The translations under genes were made by a program, and so were the position numbers. Source: Craterostigma plantagineum (taxonomy: Eukaryota; Streptophyta; Magnoliopsida; Lamiales; Linderniaceae). Taken from it: 64,000 nucleotides of DNA. Below are positions 1 through 9,472 of the stretch, one piece after another. The stretch is taken from positions 11,426,001 to 11,490,000 of the forward strand of contig JAPQWV010000018.1 of assembly GCA_027422505.1 (NCBI GenBank), read 5' to 3'. The stretch's first letter is position 1; the number at the start of each line of letters is the position of its first letter. The notes under the pieces are model-generated. The model was given only the letters and a program-made list of their open reading frames with translations, did not search any database and was not told the DNA's origin.

Positions 1-490
1 AAATTCAAACTTGCGAAATTTTTTCCAGCTTGAAAACTCTCTCTAACTGCGAAAATTTAATACCGTTTTTAGAACAAATTTTCTCTGCGAAATTTTTGGA
101 ATACATGCGAAAATTTGGACAACTTGCGAGATTTCTCACTTGCGAAAATTTTCCATACTTGCAAAATATTACTCAATCTGCGAAAATTTCTCACGACGTG
201 TCGATGTGCTATAACTTGCGAAAATTTTTATACATGCGAAATTTTACTTTGAATGCGCAATCTTCTTGATATGCGAAACTTTTACTGTACATGCGAAATT
301 TTCCTCTGAATGCAAAATTTCCTTATTTTCGCAACTCACTCTCACAACGAAATTTCTCGGGACAACATTTTTCGCACATTTCACACACCATTTTTCGCAC
401 CCCCCGAGAAATTTGCACCCAACCTTTAAACTTGATCCAAACACACCTTATAGCTTCAAATCTTGCAAAAATCACTCTTTAAAAATACAC
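1..490 (+). repeat. Element A leader: degenerate TGCGAAAATTTT array
   Basis: The stretch is dominated by irregular copies of a short unit close to TGCGAAAATTTT, spaced roughly 15-25 bp. Its last part (about 360-490, with CACCCCCCGAGAAATTTGCACC) closely matches 43620-43740 in element L, where the same sequence follows an LTR and a PBS. I therefore read it as the untranslated leader of element A, whose 5' LTR lies outside the window. Short reading frames here are composed of the repeat and are not credible genes. Confidence 0.7.
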
Positions 491-818
491 TTAAACGTTT
501 TTGACCACCAAAAAAATTCTGGCCCCCCCTCGGATTAAATAAGGTTTTAAGGAGAAAAAAAAAAAAAAAAAGCCAAACTTTTGGTATATTATACCCACGA
601 TCGACCTAGGACGGTTTAGGCATATTATAGAAAAAGTTTTGGTAATACTCACGAAGTTTTCGAAATCATTTTATAAAATTTTTCGGTATCCACCAAAAAT
701 TTCGACACTCACGTTTTTTCGAAACTTCACGATATTTCTCGACGAACCAAACTTTTCGGAGTAAAAATTTTCCAAAGCCATTTTTTCTTTTTTATTTAAA
801 ATATTTTTGAAAACAAAA
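491..818 (+). other. Element A leader, 3' part
   Basis: Non-coding stretch between the repeat array and the Gag ORF. It holds a run of about 18 A at 556-573 and the phrase CATATTATAGAAAAAG, which recurs in the leader of element K near 37762. No start codon with a credible frame occurs before position 819. Confidence 0.55.
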
Positions 819-2033
819 ATGGATGCTCAAGCAAGGACAATCGCGAAATTAGAAGCACAATATGCTAATAATTACGCATTGTTAGAGATAAAATTGACGG
901 AGCTAGCTGTAGCTAATGACGCTTTGGCTTCCGCTAAAGGAACATTAGTATCCTTCAAGTCAATTTTGACTAGCTTGGAATCTAAGGTAGCAATGAGTGA
1001 AAAGAGAGTCTGCGATCTAACTAAAAGCTTAGATATTTGCAAAGGTGAGCGAGATTGCCTCTCTTTGCAATATCAAATGCTCTTAGAGGAACGCAATACA
1101 TCTTCAAACTTAGATTCGAACGGGGAAAATAATTTACATTCTGAAAAACCTATTCCATGTGATATCCCGGAGACTCTTCGTAAATTGAAAGATTTGCAAG
1201 AAACTCTGGAATTCGAAAGAATAAGTTTTGGCGCGGAAAAGAAAAAGCTTTTAGAGAAGATTTCTAATCTCGAAAATTCGTTTGAGTCTGAAAAGGAAAT
1301 ATTTTTAAATGAGATTTCAAATCTTAAAAATTCCCCGTCTTTACCTGTCTCCAATGATCTTTTAAAAGATACATCTTCCTCGAAACAGGTAAAGAAAAGA
1401 AAGTCAAGCATCTTTGTTCCAAAAATTAAAACTGCTTTTTCTACAAATTCTGAGTCACCTTTGACTGATACTGATATGTTTAGTAAAAGCAAAGCGCTTA
1501 AATTTTCAAAGGAACAATTAAAAGAAAAAATAAAGAGAGAAAAATCGACTTTCTTTTTGAAAAACTTGAACAAAAATTTTAATGATTGCCCCTCTTCGAC
1601 TCCTATTAAAAGGAGAGCATGCGAAGAAGTTCAAAGCTCAAGCAAGCGAACTTCTCAAACTACACCCCTTCATCATTATAGAGTGAATGATGTGAACTCT
1701 TGTAGGCAATACAACTCATCATCCAATGACGCATATAGCGCCATAAGCTCATATTCCTACTTGAAATACCCAGTCCAGATTTATTCTAGAAAGCATCTTA
1801 TGCGACTGGCTAGGGAGAAAATCTTTAGGTCTTCTACACCTAGGCACACACTCACCTGCGCTGAATTGTCATTTCCCTCTAAGGTTCACCAAACTTGGAT
1901 TCCTAAATCACAAATCAAATTGGATAGGACTTTAAAGGATGATTTAGGATCAATAGCTGAACCAAATGTGCTTAACTTGTTTTCTGCTAACAAGGGAGGA
2001 CCCATCCAAAAATGGGTACCAAAGTCCCAATAA
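819..2033 (+). CDS. Sirevirus-type Gag C-terminal coiled-coil ORF (element A)
   Basis: An open frame of 404 codons. I place the start at the ATG in AAAATGGA (819) because the matching ORF in element K starts in the same context; upstream in-frame codons give only a TTG. Residues about 5-190 are rich in Lys, Glu, Leu and Ser with coiled-coil character. A basic Ser/Thr-rich middle follows, and the tail carries YSYLKYPV, KHLMRL and a final WVPKSQ. This tail is typical of the end of Gag in plant sireviruses, just before protease. The N-terminal Gag core and CCHC zinc knuckle, both present in element B, are absent. Similar sequence recurs at 37957-39318, 43741-44450, 56341-57646 and, inverted, 4712-6062. 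It is probably a structural or RNA-binding protein of a non-autonomous element; function is inferred from position. Confidence 0.75.
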   Translation: MDAQARTIAKLEAQYANNYALLEIKLTELAVANDALASAKGTLVSFKSILTSLESKVAMSEKRVCDLTKSLDICKGERDCLSLQYQMLLEERNTSSNLDSNGENNLHSEKPIPCDIPETLRKLKDLQETLEFERISFGAEKKKLLEKISNLENSFESEKEIFLNEISNLKNSPSLPVSNDLLKDTSSSKQVKKRKSSIFVPKIKTAFSTNSESPLTDTDMFSKSKALKFSKEQLKEKIKREKSTFFLKNLNKNFNDCPSSTPIKRRACEEVQSSSKRTSQTTPLHHYRVNDVNSCRQYNSSSNDAYSAISSYSYLKYPVQIYSRKHLMRLAREKIFRSSTPRHTLTCAELSFPSKVHQTWIPKSQIKLDRTLKDDLGSIAEPNVLNLFSANKGGPIQKWVPKSQ

Positions 2034-2313
2034 AGTTTTTGCAGATTCCCAGCATGAGTAGGTACTAAGAAAGCTGCTCCACACTCATGACTGGTATGCG
2101 ACGAGGGCAGCTAATTTTATCCCAGCATGTATGGTACCCGGGTTGCTCCACATACATGACTGGTACACGACGTGAGCAACCACCCCCCGGAATGAATGGT
2201 ACAAGGGTTGCTCCACATTCATGACCGGTATGCACTGCGAGCAACCAACCCCATCATGCACGTTACACGGATTGCTCCACGTGCATGAAGGGATGTCAGA
2301 GAAGCGAGCAATC
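2031..2313 (+). promoter_or_regulatory. Gag stop, TTTTGCAG and four tandem pseudoknot units (A1-A4)
   Basis: After the Gag stop (TAA 2031-2033) comes TTTTGCAG (2037-2044), then four related units of about 65 bp. Each has stem 1 (S1) and stem 2 (S2) interleaved. A1: CATGAGT 2053 with ACTCATG 2083; AGCTGC 2072 with GCAGCT 2107. A2: CATGTATG 2126 with CATACATG 2151; GGTTGCTC 2141 with GAGCAACC 2174. A3: ATGAATG 2192 with CATTCAT 2216; GGTTGCTC 2206 with GAGCAACC 2239. A4: CATGCACG 2255 with CGTGCATG 2280; GATTGCTC 2270 with GAGCAATC 2306. The stems differ between units but pairing is kept. The units derive from the sequence encoding the protease active site, no longer in frame. Confidence 0.8.
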
Positions 2314-2603
2314 ATCATGACTTCTGTACAATCAGTGGGCGCGCCATCCAATCTCGATGCTTAGGCGATGTGGATCTCATGTACCAGACTCCACCGTCCA
2401 CCCACTGCCATCCATTCCACCATGGTGCGCTACATGGAGACGTCCTAAGCCACCGTGATCCTCTTTACGCCCTCACCACCACTTCCACCAGACGAGTCTC
2501 AGAAGTGTCTGATCAACAGTTTTGGGCCACCCTCGTCGACATCACTCGTGGTCGCCTTTCAACGCGATCACGCCACGCCACCATAGTTCCCATGGATCAG
2601 TGA
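2314..2603 (+). pseudogene. Remnant of the sirevirus 3' extra ORF, N-terminal part (element A)
   Basis: Pol is missing: sequence passes from the repeated protease region straight to a frame at 2370-2603 containing QQFWATLVD. This matches the YLQQFWGCI region of the long 3' ORF of element Q (51428 onward). The rest of the fragment is divergent. I regard it as a decayed piece of that ORF; the start is not defined. Confidence 0.45.
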
Positions 2604-3497
2604 AACCCCCCTGATCCTAACCCAGGAACGAGCCTACCCTAGCCTCTCTAGTCTAGGTCTAGGTCGCGCGACATCCTCCTCCACGCAAAGATCCAATCAA
2701 CGATCTCGGGAGGATGAAGTAAGTCGCTTGCAGGAGTTGCGAACCAACGACGACATGATCGCACTCCTCTGTCATATCTCACCATAACCCGGACCTCGCC
2801 CTTAGGTACAGGAGACGACTCGTTCGTTTCCCGAGTAGAAGTCGCGGCATCTGGTCCAACCGCGCAATTAACCCCTCCCAACCACTCAGCTATCCTTTCA
2901 CAGATAGCTGTTTCATTCGCACAAGAGGAACCACGTTAGCCATCACCGCCCCACTTGGAGACGGTTGATGTTGAACATGCAGTGCCCCGCCTCTCACTGC
3001 ACCTCTTCCACCCACATAGAGTCTAGTGTCCTCACCCACCGAAATTTTCAACTTTCTAGGACACAAACACTCTTTACGCACCGCAGGTTCTTTGTGAACT
3101 TGCCCGAACGCTTGATGACGTCCTTGTGACCGAGAGCGGAAGACCCACGACAGCCACCCTCAGCACAACTGTCGATGGGCCACGGATACGAGCTTGTCTC
3201 ATCGTCCGTGCGAACGGAAAGCCTTTGTGGCTCTCCGGTTCTTTTTGTCCTGTGCAAACAGGCGGCACATCGGACACATGTTTCGATGTTGTGACGACGG
3301 AGCGTCTTTGTGACCCCCGTCTGGTTAGTTACACCGTTCGTGATGGAGCCCCGACTCATAGCAATCAGCGAGGAACTTACACATTCCATGCCGCGCTCAA
3401 CGAGGATCTATGAAGGAAAAGGTCCCATCACCGACACCACTCCACCACGCCTACGCCTACGCCACCACATGCTGCTCCGTCTCTCCAGTGTTCAAAA
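2604..3497 (+). other. Conserved non-coding remnant of element A 3' region
   Basis: No convincing coding frame. Blocks match 40540-40900 of element K, including GGAACCACGT followed by ATCACCGC and the region around TGTCCTCAC, so it is shared inheritance between A and K. A hairpin AGCTATC/GATAGCT occurs at 2887-2908; the K counterpart near 40643 keeps only CTATC/GATAG. The block at 3210-3245 (GCCTTTGTGGCTC) matches K at 41024. Confidence 0.5.
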
Positions 3498-3935
3498 TTG
3501 AACCCGGAGGAACACCAATTGCTGCTACTCCTGAGAATCCCACTTGATTGCCTCACTCAACACCATACCACACCATCATCACCACCAGCAACACCAGAGA
3601 CAGACTCGTCCCACGGACGACGTGACGATCCCGAAGACGGAGATCATCTCAAGGGGGAGCAAAGGAGAAGAAATGAGTTGAAGATCGTACAGCAGCATCA
3701 GCAGCAACCATCATCCACCTCCACTCACACCACCTATGCCACCTCTCACAACACCTACTCCACCTCCTCCACCAACTACGCCCCGCCGGAGGCTTCCACT
3801 ACCTCCGCGCACATTCTTATGTGTCAGGCTATTATGTTCATAATGGAACACTCGAAGGAGCCACGGCACATCTCATCCACCACATTCCGCCACTACTGCG
3901 CTGACCACTCTGAAGACCGGGCTCCCTGCTCTTGA
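3498..3935 (+). pseudogene. Remnant of the sirevirus 3' extra ORF, C-terminal part (element A)
   Basis: A 145-codon frame whose central segment RRDDPEDGDHLKGEQRRR aligns with RHDDPDDQDHHEGEKRPR in the 3' ORF of element Q (about 53460-53510). A Thr/Ser/His/Tyr-rich low-complexity tail follows, as in Q. It is a fragment of the same ORF, separated from the QQFW fragment by non-coding decay. The coding strand also carries purine runs such as CAAGGGGGAG that resemble a PPT. Confidence 0.55.
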
Positions 3936-4222
3936 AAGTCACATTTCAATGGAGCCTTGGCACATTCTTTACGCCCCACGCCTACCTTCTTCTGGAGCCA
4001 GACGAGTCATTTTCGAGGCTGAACCAGACAACTTCCATTCGAAGACGACAAATCCGGCGCCAAGAAGAAGAAGATTGGAGAATCTTAACAAGTGAGTCCT
4101 AGCCGAGCCATCAATGCCTCCGCAAGAAGAGGAGATATCCCATGTAGGGGGAGTTTGCTAGGAATCGAGATCTCCAATATGCCCAACAAAGATATCCCGC
4201 GCTGAACTGAAGATTGAACACT
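3936..4222 (+). other. Element A 3' untranslated region with PPT-like tracts
   Basis: Short non-coding stretch ending at the PPT. It contains a second purine tract (TAGGGGGAG, about 4144-4152) besides the functional one at the LTR edge. Several purine tracts upstream of the 3' LTR recur in this group, for example near 39616, 39689 and 39761 in element K. Confidence 0.5.
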
Positions 4223-4233
4223 AAGGGGGAGAT
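4223..4233 (+). promoter_or_regulatory. Polypurine tract of element A
   Basis: AAGGGGGAGAT lies directly before the TG of the 3' LTR, the expected site of plus-strand primer formation. The same motif precedes the K 3' LTR at 41859-41868. Confidence 0.8.
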
Positions 4234-4557
4234 TGTTAGGAAATATTTTGTAGTGTTCAATTTCATTATATTATCTTTGTTGGTTAGCTTTATTAAACTT
4301 TGGGCTAGCTCTTAGTTGGGTTAGTTCTTAGTTATTCATGTAATGGGCCTTCACAAGAAGCCCACCTATTATATACCAACTTGTGGTATAAATAGGAAAA
4401 CCCTAACACATAGTTAGGTGTGCTTGTGTGTGAAAATCAAAGATCAAAAAGCTAAAATTCGTTTTCACACACTACACACACTACAAGGTGAGAAATTCTC
4501 CCTTTTCATTCCATCTAGCTTCTTTGATTCCTTGTTTGGTGCATTTCGGGACCAACA
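4234..4557 (+). mobile_element. 3' LTR of element A (sirevirus-like, 324 bp)
   Basis: It starts TGTTAGGAAATATT and ends GGGACCAACA, and is homologous to the 5' LTR of element L (42569-42904), which is followed by a tRNA-Met PBS. A TATA box (TATAAATA 4387-4394) overlaps the right arm of a palindrome TATACCA (4372-4378)/TGGTATA (4384-4390). The LTR ends inside the protease region of element B, so A was inserted into B; the other target duplication lies left of the window. Confidence 0.85.
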
Positions 4558-4711
4558 CACCCGTTCCTAGCATGGATGCAGATTGACCGTTTCCGAAGTA
4601 GACCTTCCCGAGGAATCCTTCAGAGAAGTTGCTCAACAGCTCTTTGTTTCCAGTCATGTGTGAGGAGCAACCTGAATCTAAGTACCACATATGACGGACC
4701 TGCAAAAAGAA
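4558..4711 (-). pseudogene. Sirevirus protease, N-terminal part (element B)
   Basis: On the minus strand the frame reads HMWYLDSGCSSHMTGNKELL followed by a FLGKVYFGNG segment. The DSG triad is that of copia-type aspartic protease, and the CSSHMTG extension is typical of plant copia Pol. The frame is cut at 4557 by the LTR of element A; what follows is LTR sequence. A Gag stop (TGA) and TTTTTGCAG (4700-4708) lie immediately upstream. The protease matures Gag-Pol inside virus-like particles, but this copy lacks its C-terminal part. Confidence 0.8.
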
Positions 4712-4714
4712 TCA
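4628..4714 (-). promoter_or_regulatory. Gag stop, TTTTTGCAG and pseudoknot unit (element B)
   Basis: Read on the minus strand: TGA (4714-4712), TTTTTGCAG (4708-4700), then S1 CATATGTG (4693-4686) with CACACATG (4662-4655), one A.C mismatch in eight. S2 GGTTGCTC (4672-4665) pairs over seven bases with GAGCAAC (4634-4628). The two stems interleave as in an H-type pseudoknot. The element overlaps the codons for His-Met-Trp, Gly-Cys-Ser and Ser-His-Met around the protease active site. Confidence 0.7.
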
Positions 4715-5123
4715 AGTAACTTTTGGCACCCATTTATAGATGGGTCCTCTTTTGATAGCAGGTGTAGTAGATTTCTTGTTCGTTGCTAGATTTAATTCTT
4801 TGCTAGGTTGTTGTGTAGCTGGTTTGAGAGTCCAAGCGTGATGATTTCCTATAGGATGCAGTTGAGATTTCGGAATCCAAATCTGTTTTGGACTTAATTT
4901 CTTGCTTGGCTTGGTCTTGTAGATGTTGTGTTTCTTTACTTTAGATTTAGTAGTATGATTGGACGGCGTGGGAGATGTGTTCTTAGAACGAGCGCTATGC
5001 GATTTGGAAACGCTATTGCTGAATTGACTGTCATGAGGATGGGAAAGTACATCATTGTTGACATGACAGAACTTTGATTTTAGGGAATGAAATAACGAAA
5101 CACGTTCTGCGACTTACAAGAAG
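4712..5123 (-). pseudogene. Gag C-terminal tail of element B
   Basis: Minus-strand translation gives a basic Ser/Lys-rich tail with PKQIWIPKSQLHP and a final GPIYKWVPKVT before a TGA. This matches the ends of the Gag ORFs in elements A and P. It joins the coiled-coil part upstream after a frame break near 5124. Confidence 0.6.
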
Positions 5124-6062
5124 TCACTTTTGGAAATGCAAAAGATTTTGAAACATGAGAAGAAATTTGGAGACTGGTCTCTTCTTCTTATCAGGGATTG
5201 TTGTCTTCTTAGCTGAGCCAGGTTGAACCTTCTTCGCTTCCTTAGATCTCACGCCTTTGTCTGTGAGCACATGCGATACCAAGTTAGTGTGAGATAAAGG
5301 TATTTTCTTTGTAGTTTGCTTGCATTTACATGTAAATGATTCTGGAATAGGACGGGAGGTGGAAGGTTTGTAAGCATCAGGAATGTTTTCAAGAGTATAA
5401 ATTTTGCTCAACAAAATAGTTCTCTCTTCTTCGTGAGCTTTCTTTTCCGACTCTAGAGAGGCTGTCAAGGAACCTATTTTGCGTATAATTTCTGGAATAT
5501 ATATGAATGAATAAATAGATTTAGTCTGTTCGTCAGTGCCTTCGGGTCCAAATTGTGACATGAAATCATCAGGGAGCGTTATCTCTCTTGTTTTGTAGCT
5601 ATTATTGAGTTCGTCGTAGTTACACATGATTTGAGCCCATTCTTTGTTCTTCCGCCTTTGTTCATCAGATTCAGTCACCTCACTTGATCCGACGAAGGGC
5701 ATTAGTCGTTCGATGCTTAACCCAAAACGTTTGATGTTGTACAGAGAGTCTACTTTATCTGCTTCAGGGTTAGTGGTGGGCTCAAATCCCAATCCTTCGC
5801 GGGGATTATAAAATTCAACATCTTTAGGTTGGCTAAGAAACATGGTTCGTTCACTTTGACCTCTTTTGGTGTTGATGTCCTCTAATTCCTTGATTTTCTT
5901 GTATAGTCGTACACGTTCGTTGGTGATTAGTTCGTATTGAGACGCTACACTTACACATTCTTCCTCGCTGTCTTTCAATCTTCTACTCATATTGCTAATT
6001 TCTATTTCCTTGTTTTCTATATGATCTTCTAAAGTCTTCACTTTAGTTTCAGACAAGATCAA
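5124..6062 (-). pseudogene. Gag coiled-coil region of element B
   Basis: A 312-codon stretch that continues the Gag of element B. Residues 1-70 are coiled-coil (repeated Glu/Lys/Leu heptads). A conserved block SQPKDVEFYNPREGLGFEP follows, and a second coiled-coil lies near 205-235. The block recurs in element P (about 56345-56420). This central-to-C-terminal part is what elements A, K and L keep as their only ORF. It is separated from the zinc-knuckle part by a stop near 6065-6079. Confidence 0.65.
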
Positions 6063-6079
6063 GGATTCATTAAGAATGG

Positions 6080-6922
6080 TTATTTCTTCTGTTGTTTGTT
6101 TAACAGGGCATAATTTTTGTCGAAATTGCTTTGGAGTTCTGAGTGATTTTTACGATGCATGGAGAGTTCGGCTATCCTACGTTCTAGTTTAACGAAATCA
6201 TGTAGGGATGGAGTGTATACCTCCAGGTTGGATGATGAAACATCTATCCTGTCTGATCCGATGGCTGGCTCATCCTCGTCGGAGTCATCTTCTATGCTTT
6301 TCACCATGAAGGCCATTTCTTCTTCCTCCTCGTCAGATGTGTCCTCCAGCCATTCCTCTTCCTCAGCTACCAAGACTATTCCCGCTTCCTTGCGCTGTGA
6401 GAGCTGAAATTTTTTCTTGTAGTATTCAGTGTTTTTCTTCTTGGGTCTGAAGCATTCCGAAGCAAAGTGACCCGGCTTGCCACAGTTGAAGCACTTCTTC
6501 ACTATTTCAGATTTCTTAGTTTCAGTCTCTTCAGGGGCAATGTACTTCTGTTTCCCGCCCGAGGTTCGTTGTTTGTTGAAGGAAGAAGATGATTTCTTGG
6601 CGCTCATCTTATTGACGGTATCTGAAATCATTGCCAGCTTCTTTCTGATGGATTCGAGTTCGTCCTCTGATTCTTGGTCAGATTCGGTGTTGTCAGAGGT
6701 GTCAGATGGTACGACCTGCTTTCCTTTAGAAGTCTTCGAGCTCCTGTTGCTTGACTTAGAAGTTACGAGTGCAATTGGTTCCATTTCAACGTTTGGCTTT
6801 CCTTCGTTCTTAATTTCTTTGGCATATTGCGAGTATTGTGAGAGATTATCGTGTAGGGAATGAATATCCATCGCATCCAGATCTTTGTTCTGTTGCTTAA
6901 CCAGAACTGCAATTCGTCCCAC
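6080..6922 (-). pseudogene. Gag zinc-knuckle region of element B
   Basis: Residues about 142-155 are CFNCGKPGHFASEC, a CX2CX4HX4C retroviral-type zinc knuckle that binds RNA in Gag. A Ser/Asp/Glu-rich segment precedes it, and an acidic run (EEEEEW...SDEEEEEMAF) follows. The order (core, acidic linker, knuckle, acidic stretch, coiled-coil) matches gag block R at 54365-55901. It overlaps the preceding frame by about 160 bp, so Gag is broken by frameshift. Expected role: genome packaging in cytoplasmic particles. Confidence 0.75.
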
Positions 6923-7426
6923 TCAGGTTGAAGTGTGGAGAGGAACTTGATGTTGTGTTCGAGATTGGAGCCCTGGATGTTAATCTTTCTCATCTCGTTG
7001 ATGATGGTTAAGAAGCGAAGGTAAGCATCTCGAAGTTCTTCCCCCTCCTTAGCCTTGAAGGAGTCATAGGCAGTAAGGATACTGGATTTCTTGGACAAAG
7101 TACTAACTTCTGTTCCGACCATCATCTTGCAGACTTCGTCCCAAATTTCCTTTGCAGTGACCATTGCATCTACTTGCTTGTAGACATCATTTGGTGGAGC
7201 CTGAAGTAGATAGTGTCGAGCAAGCTTGTCCGCTCTGGCTCGTGCTTTCTCAGCATCGTTGTATCGACTAGGATCCTTAGGAGTTCTCCTTTCTGGAAAG
7301 CATGTCATTTGCGAGGTCTCCATCCTTGATTTCTATGAAATTTATGAATCGTTGCTTCCATATGCCGTACTCTCCTCATCTCAGTAGTGGTGCACGGTTG
7401 TCAGATCCAATAGCAAGACCGTCCAT
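6763..7426 (-). pseudogene. Gag N-terminal core (UBN2-type) of element B
   Basis: The likely Gag start is the ATG at 7426-7424 (MDGLAIGSDN...), by alignment with MSTTNDISTVGSD in block R. An in-frame stop and a frameshift separate it from the main stretch at 7323-6763. That stretch has the copia Gag core features TAKEIWDEVCKMMVGTE, LRDAYLRFLTIINEMR and FLSTLQPEWDE. These build the capsid-like shell. Two frame breaks make this copy non-functional. Confidence 0.75.
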
Positions 7427-8565
7427 GTTAATGTTTGGTAATGATCGTTAACGCGAGATATATCTGCGAAACGGAACACTTTAGTTTTGAAAGAAATGTA
7501 GTCAAGTTTGAGTAATTTCTAGTGTTGAGTCTAAGTAGGTCTTAGTGAATTCTGTCGATATATAAGAGTTTGATGAATTTAGTGTACTACTCGAGGATGG
7601 AACAATTGGTGTTAAGTGAGATTGAGAATTTTGTTCTACTCAATATGAGTGCTTGATCGACTCTAGTATGATATGAAAATAAGCTCAACGATTAGTCCAA
7701 AGAGTTGAGAGTCGGGCAATCGAAACTAAGTTTAGATTGAAGATTCGGGCGAAAGTGTGAATTGAGCGAAAGAGTTTTGAAATTGTTAGTTTCGATCGAA
7801 AGATGGAATTCGATTTTGATTTGAATAAATAGTTTCGATCGAAAGATGGAATTCGATTTTGATTTGAATAAATAATTTCGATCGTCTGATATTGAAATTG
7901 ACTAAGTGGAGAATAAAGTTAAAAGCGAAACAGTTAGAACATTGGACTTTCGCCGAGATGTGTATCGATCGAAAATGTGAAATTGTGCACTGTAGCGTTC
8001 GAGATGTGTATCGATCGAAACTGTGAGATTGTGCACTGTAGCGTTTCGGGCAAAAAAGATTGGCCTTTCGCCGAGAATTGTATCGATCGAACCCTGTGAA
8101 ATTGGTGGAAATTCGTCGAAACTCAAATCGATTAACTTTCAGGCGAAACAATTGGACTTTCGCCGAGAAACCTTTCGAGCGAAACTGTAAAAAAAAGGCA
8201 AAAAAATTCCCGAAATTAAAATTGATTGAATCTCCTCACAGTGAGTTTCGGTCGAAACCTTCAAACTCAATGGTACTGTTCAATTCGTTGCTCGAAAGTG
8301 ATGTCCAGTTTAGTGAAAAATAGATTTTTTCAGACTCGTTTTTGCTTAAATCTGACTCAAACTTGACTGGAATCGACCTGAAAGAACCTAAATGTACTCA
8401 ATATCAGTTTTCTAATGTCCTAGGAGTAAAGAATCACTGAAAAGCGATTTGAAAACATCTAAAACAGTGAAAAAACAGAGAATGAGTTTTCAAGCAAAAA
8501 TCTTCGTCAAATCACGTCGAAATCGAGCAAAACTGGATTCAAATGGAAGATATTGATCCGCGTTA
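7427..8565 (-). repeat. Leader of element B with TTTCGATCGAAA palindromic repeats
   Basis: Non-coding leader between Gag and PBS. Between about 7740 and 8200 it carries many copies of TTTCGATCGAAA, TTTCGCC and GTATCGATCGAA, including an exact doublet of about 57 bp at 7791-7876. A similar array type occurs in other leaders (37380-37930, 49740-51200) and in LTR N. Confidence 0.65.
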
Positions 8566-8578
8566 GGCTCTGATACCA
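8566..8578 (-). promoter_or_regulatory. Primer binding site of element B (tRNA-iMet type)
   Basis: On the minus strand TGGTATCAGAGCC, the usual copia PBS complementary to initiator tRNA-Met, lies two bases inside the LTR edge. Confidence 0.9.
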
Positions 8579-8580
8579 CT

Positions 8581-8894
8581 TGTTGGCCCTTATATTACCA
8601 AACAAGGATCAAAAGAAGGGTTTGAATGTATTAAACGTGAAGAACACCTTGAGTGTGTGTGTTAGTGTGTGTTTTCTCAATCTAACGTGCAAGGTGGCTT
8701 ACCTTTCAATTCTTTTGATAAATCCTAATTAGGGTAATTTGGGCTTTATATACCACAATTGTTTGGTATATTAAAGCCCAATACAAAACTATGACTTAAT
8801 ATCATAAGTCACCCCAAACTACTACAACCCACTAAATAAAACATATTAACCCAAGATTACACAAATCAAATGATGCTACAAAATATTCCTAACA
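8581..8894 (-). mobile_element. 5' LTR of element B (314 bp)
   Basis: On the minus strand it starts TGTTAGGAATATTTTG and ends GGGCCAACA, followed by the PBS. A TATATAAA box sits at the right arm of a TATACCA...TGGTATA palindrome (plus coordinates about 8749-8771), as in the A, K and L LTRs. The 3' LTR is not in the window. Confidence 0.85.
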
Positions 8895-9472
8895 CAATCG
8901 AGTCATCACATTTAAACATAAATATGCATTCAAAACTTTCTTTACAACCTCTTTCTCTTTATGCACTTACCTTGACGAAAATTATACTCTTTAGTTGTCT
9001 ACTACTATGGATGATTCGGATTATGTTTCCGTTTCCTCTTGCCGATGAGATTCCTCCTTGTTCCAACTCACAATATCCTAAAGTTAGCCATCACACAAGC
9101 GAATTACCATTACATGCAAATGTCGTAGTCATTTTTACAAGCAGTTGGCGGGCATAAACTCCTAAGGCTTTTATGACCTCATTGGTGTATCTCTTCCCCA
9201 ATCTCGAATCCACCTAGGAATGTGTTAGATCAAGACGATTAAAAAATAAGCTTTTCTTAATAACTTTGAAGAGAATTAGCAAAAACAAGCAAATAAGTCT
9301 ACTCTGATAACTCTCACAAGAACAAGTCTCGTATCTTACACTATTTTCCATGCATGCCTCAAGACACCAATCTAAGTCCCTCTTATAATAATATAATCTA
9401 TCTACACAAATCCCACTAGTCAACAATAAATCCACCCAATGGGTGAGATATGATATGATATGCTTGATATGC
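8895..9472 (-). mobile_element. Probable 3' LTR of chromovirus C1, part 1
   Basis: No coding frame of note. On the minus strand a TATTATAAGAGGG box, then TGCATGC and a T-rich end, look like the transcribed part of an LTR. By position it lies downstream of the C1 chromodomain, interrupted by the element at 9473-10337 and cut by the LTR of B. The assignment rests on position. Confidence 0.4.

Noticed and set aside
2085..2351. Minus-strand open frame with repeated CTWSNPxxxH-type text
   Set aside because: It only reads through the tandem pseudoknot repeats; the periodic peptide reflects the 65 bp unit, not a protein.
6159..6863. Plus-strand Ser-rich frames opposite the B gag
   Set aside because: They are antisense shadows of the acidic Glu/Asp and Ser-rich Gag codons.
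7740..8200. CRISPR-like array of short repeats
   Set aside because: Spacing is irregular, units are palindromic and degenerate, and the context is a plant retroelement leader.
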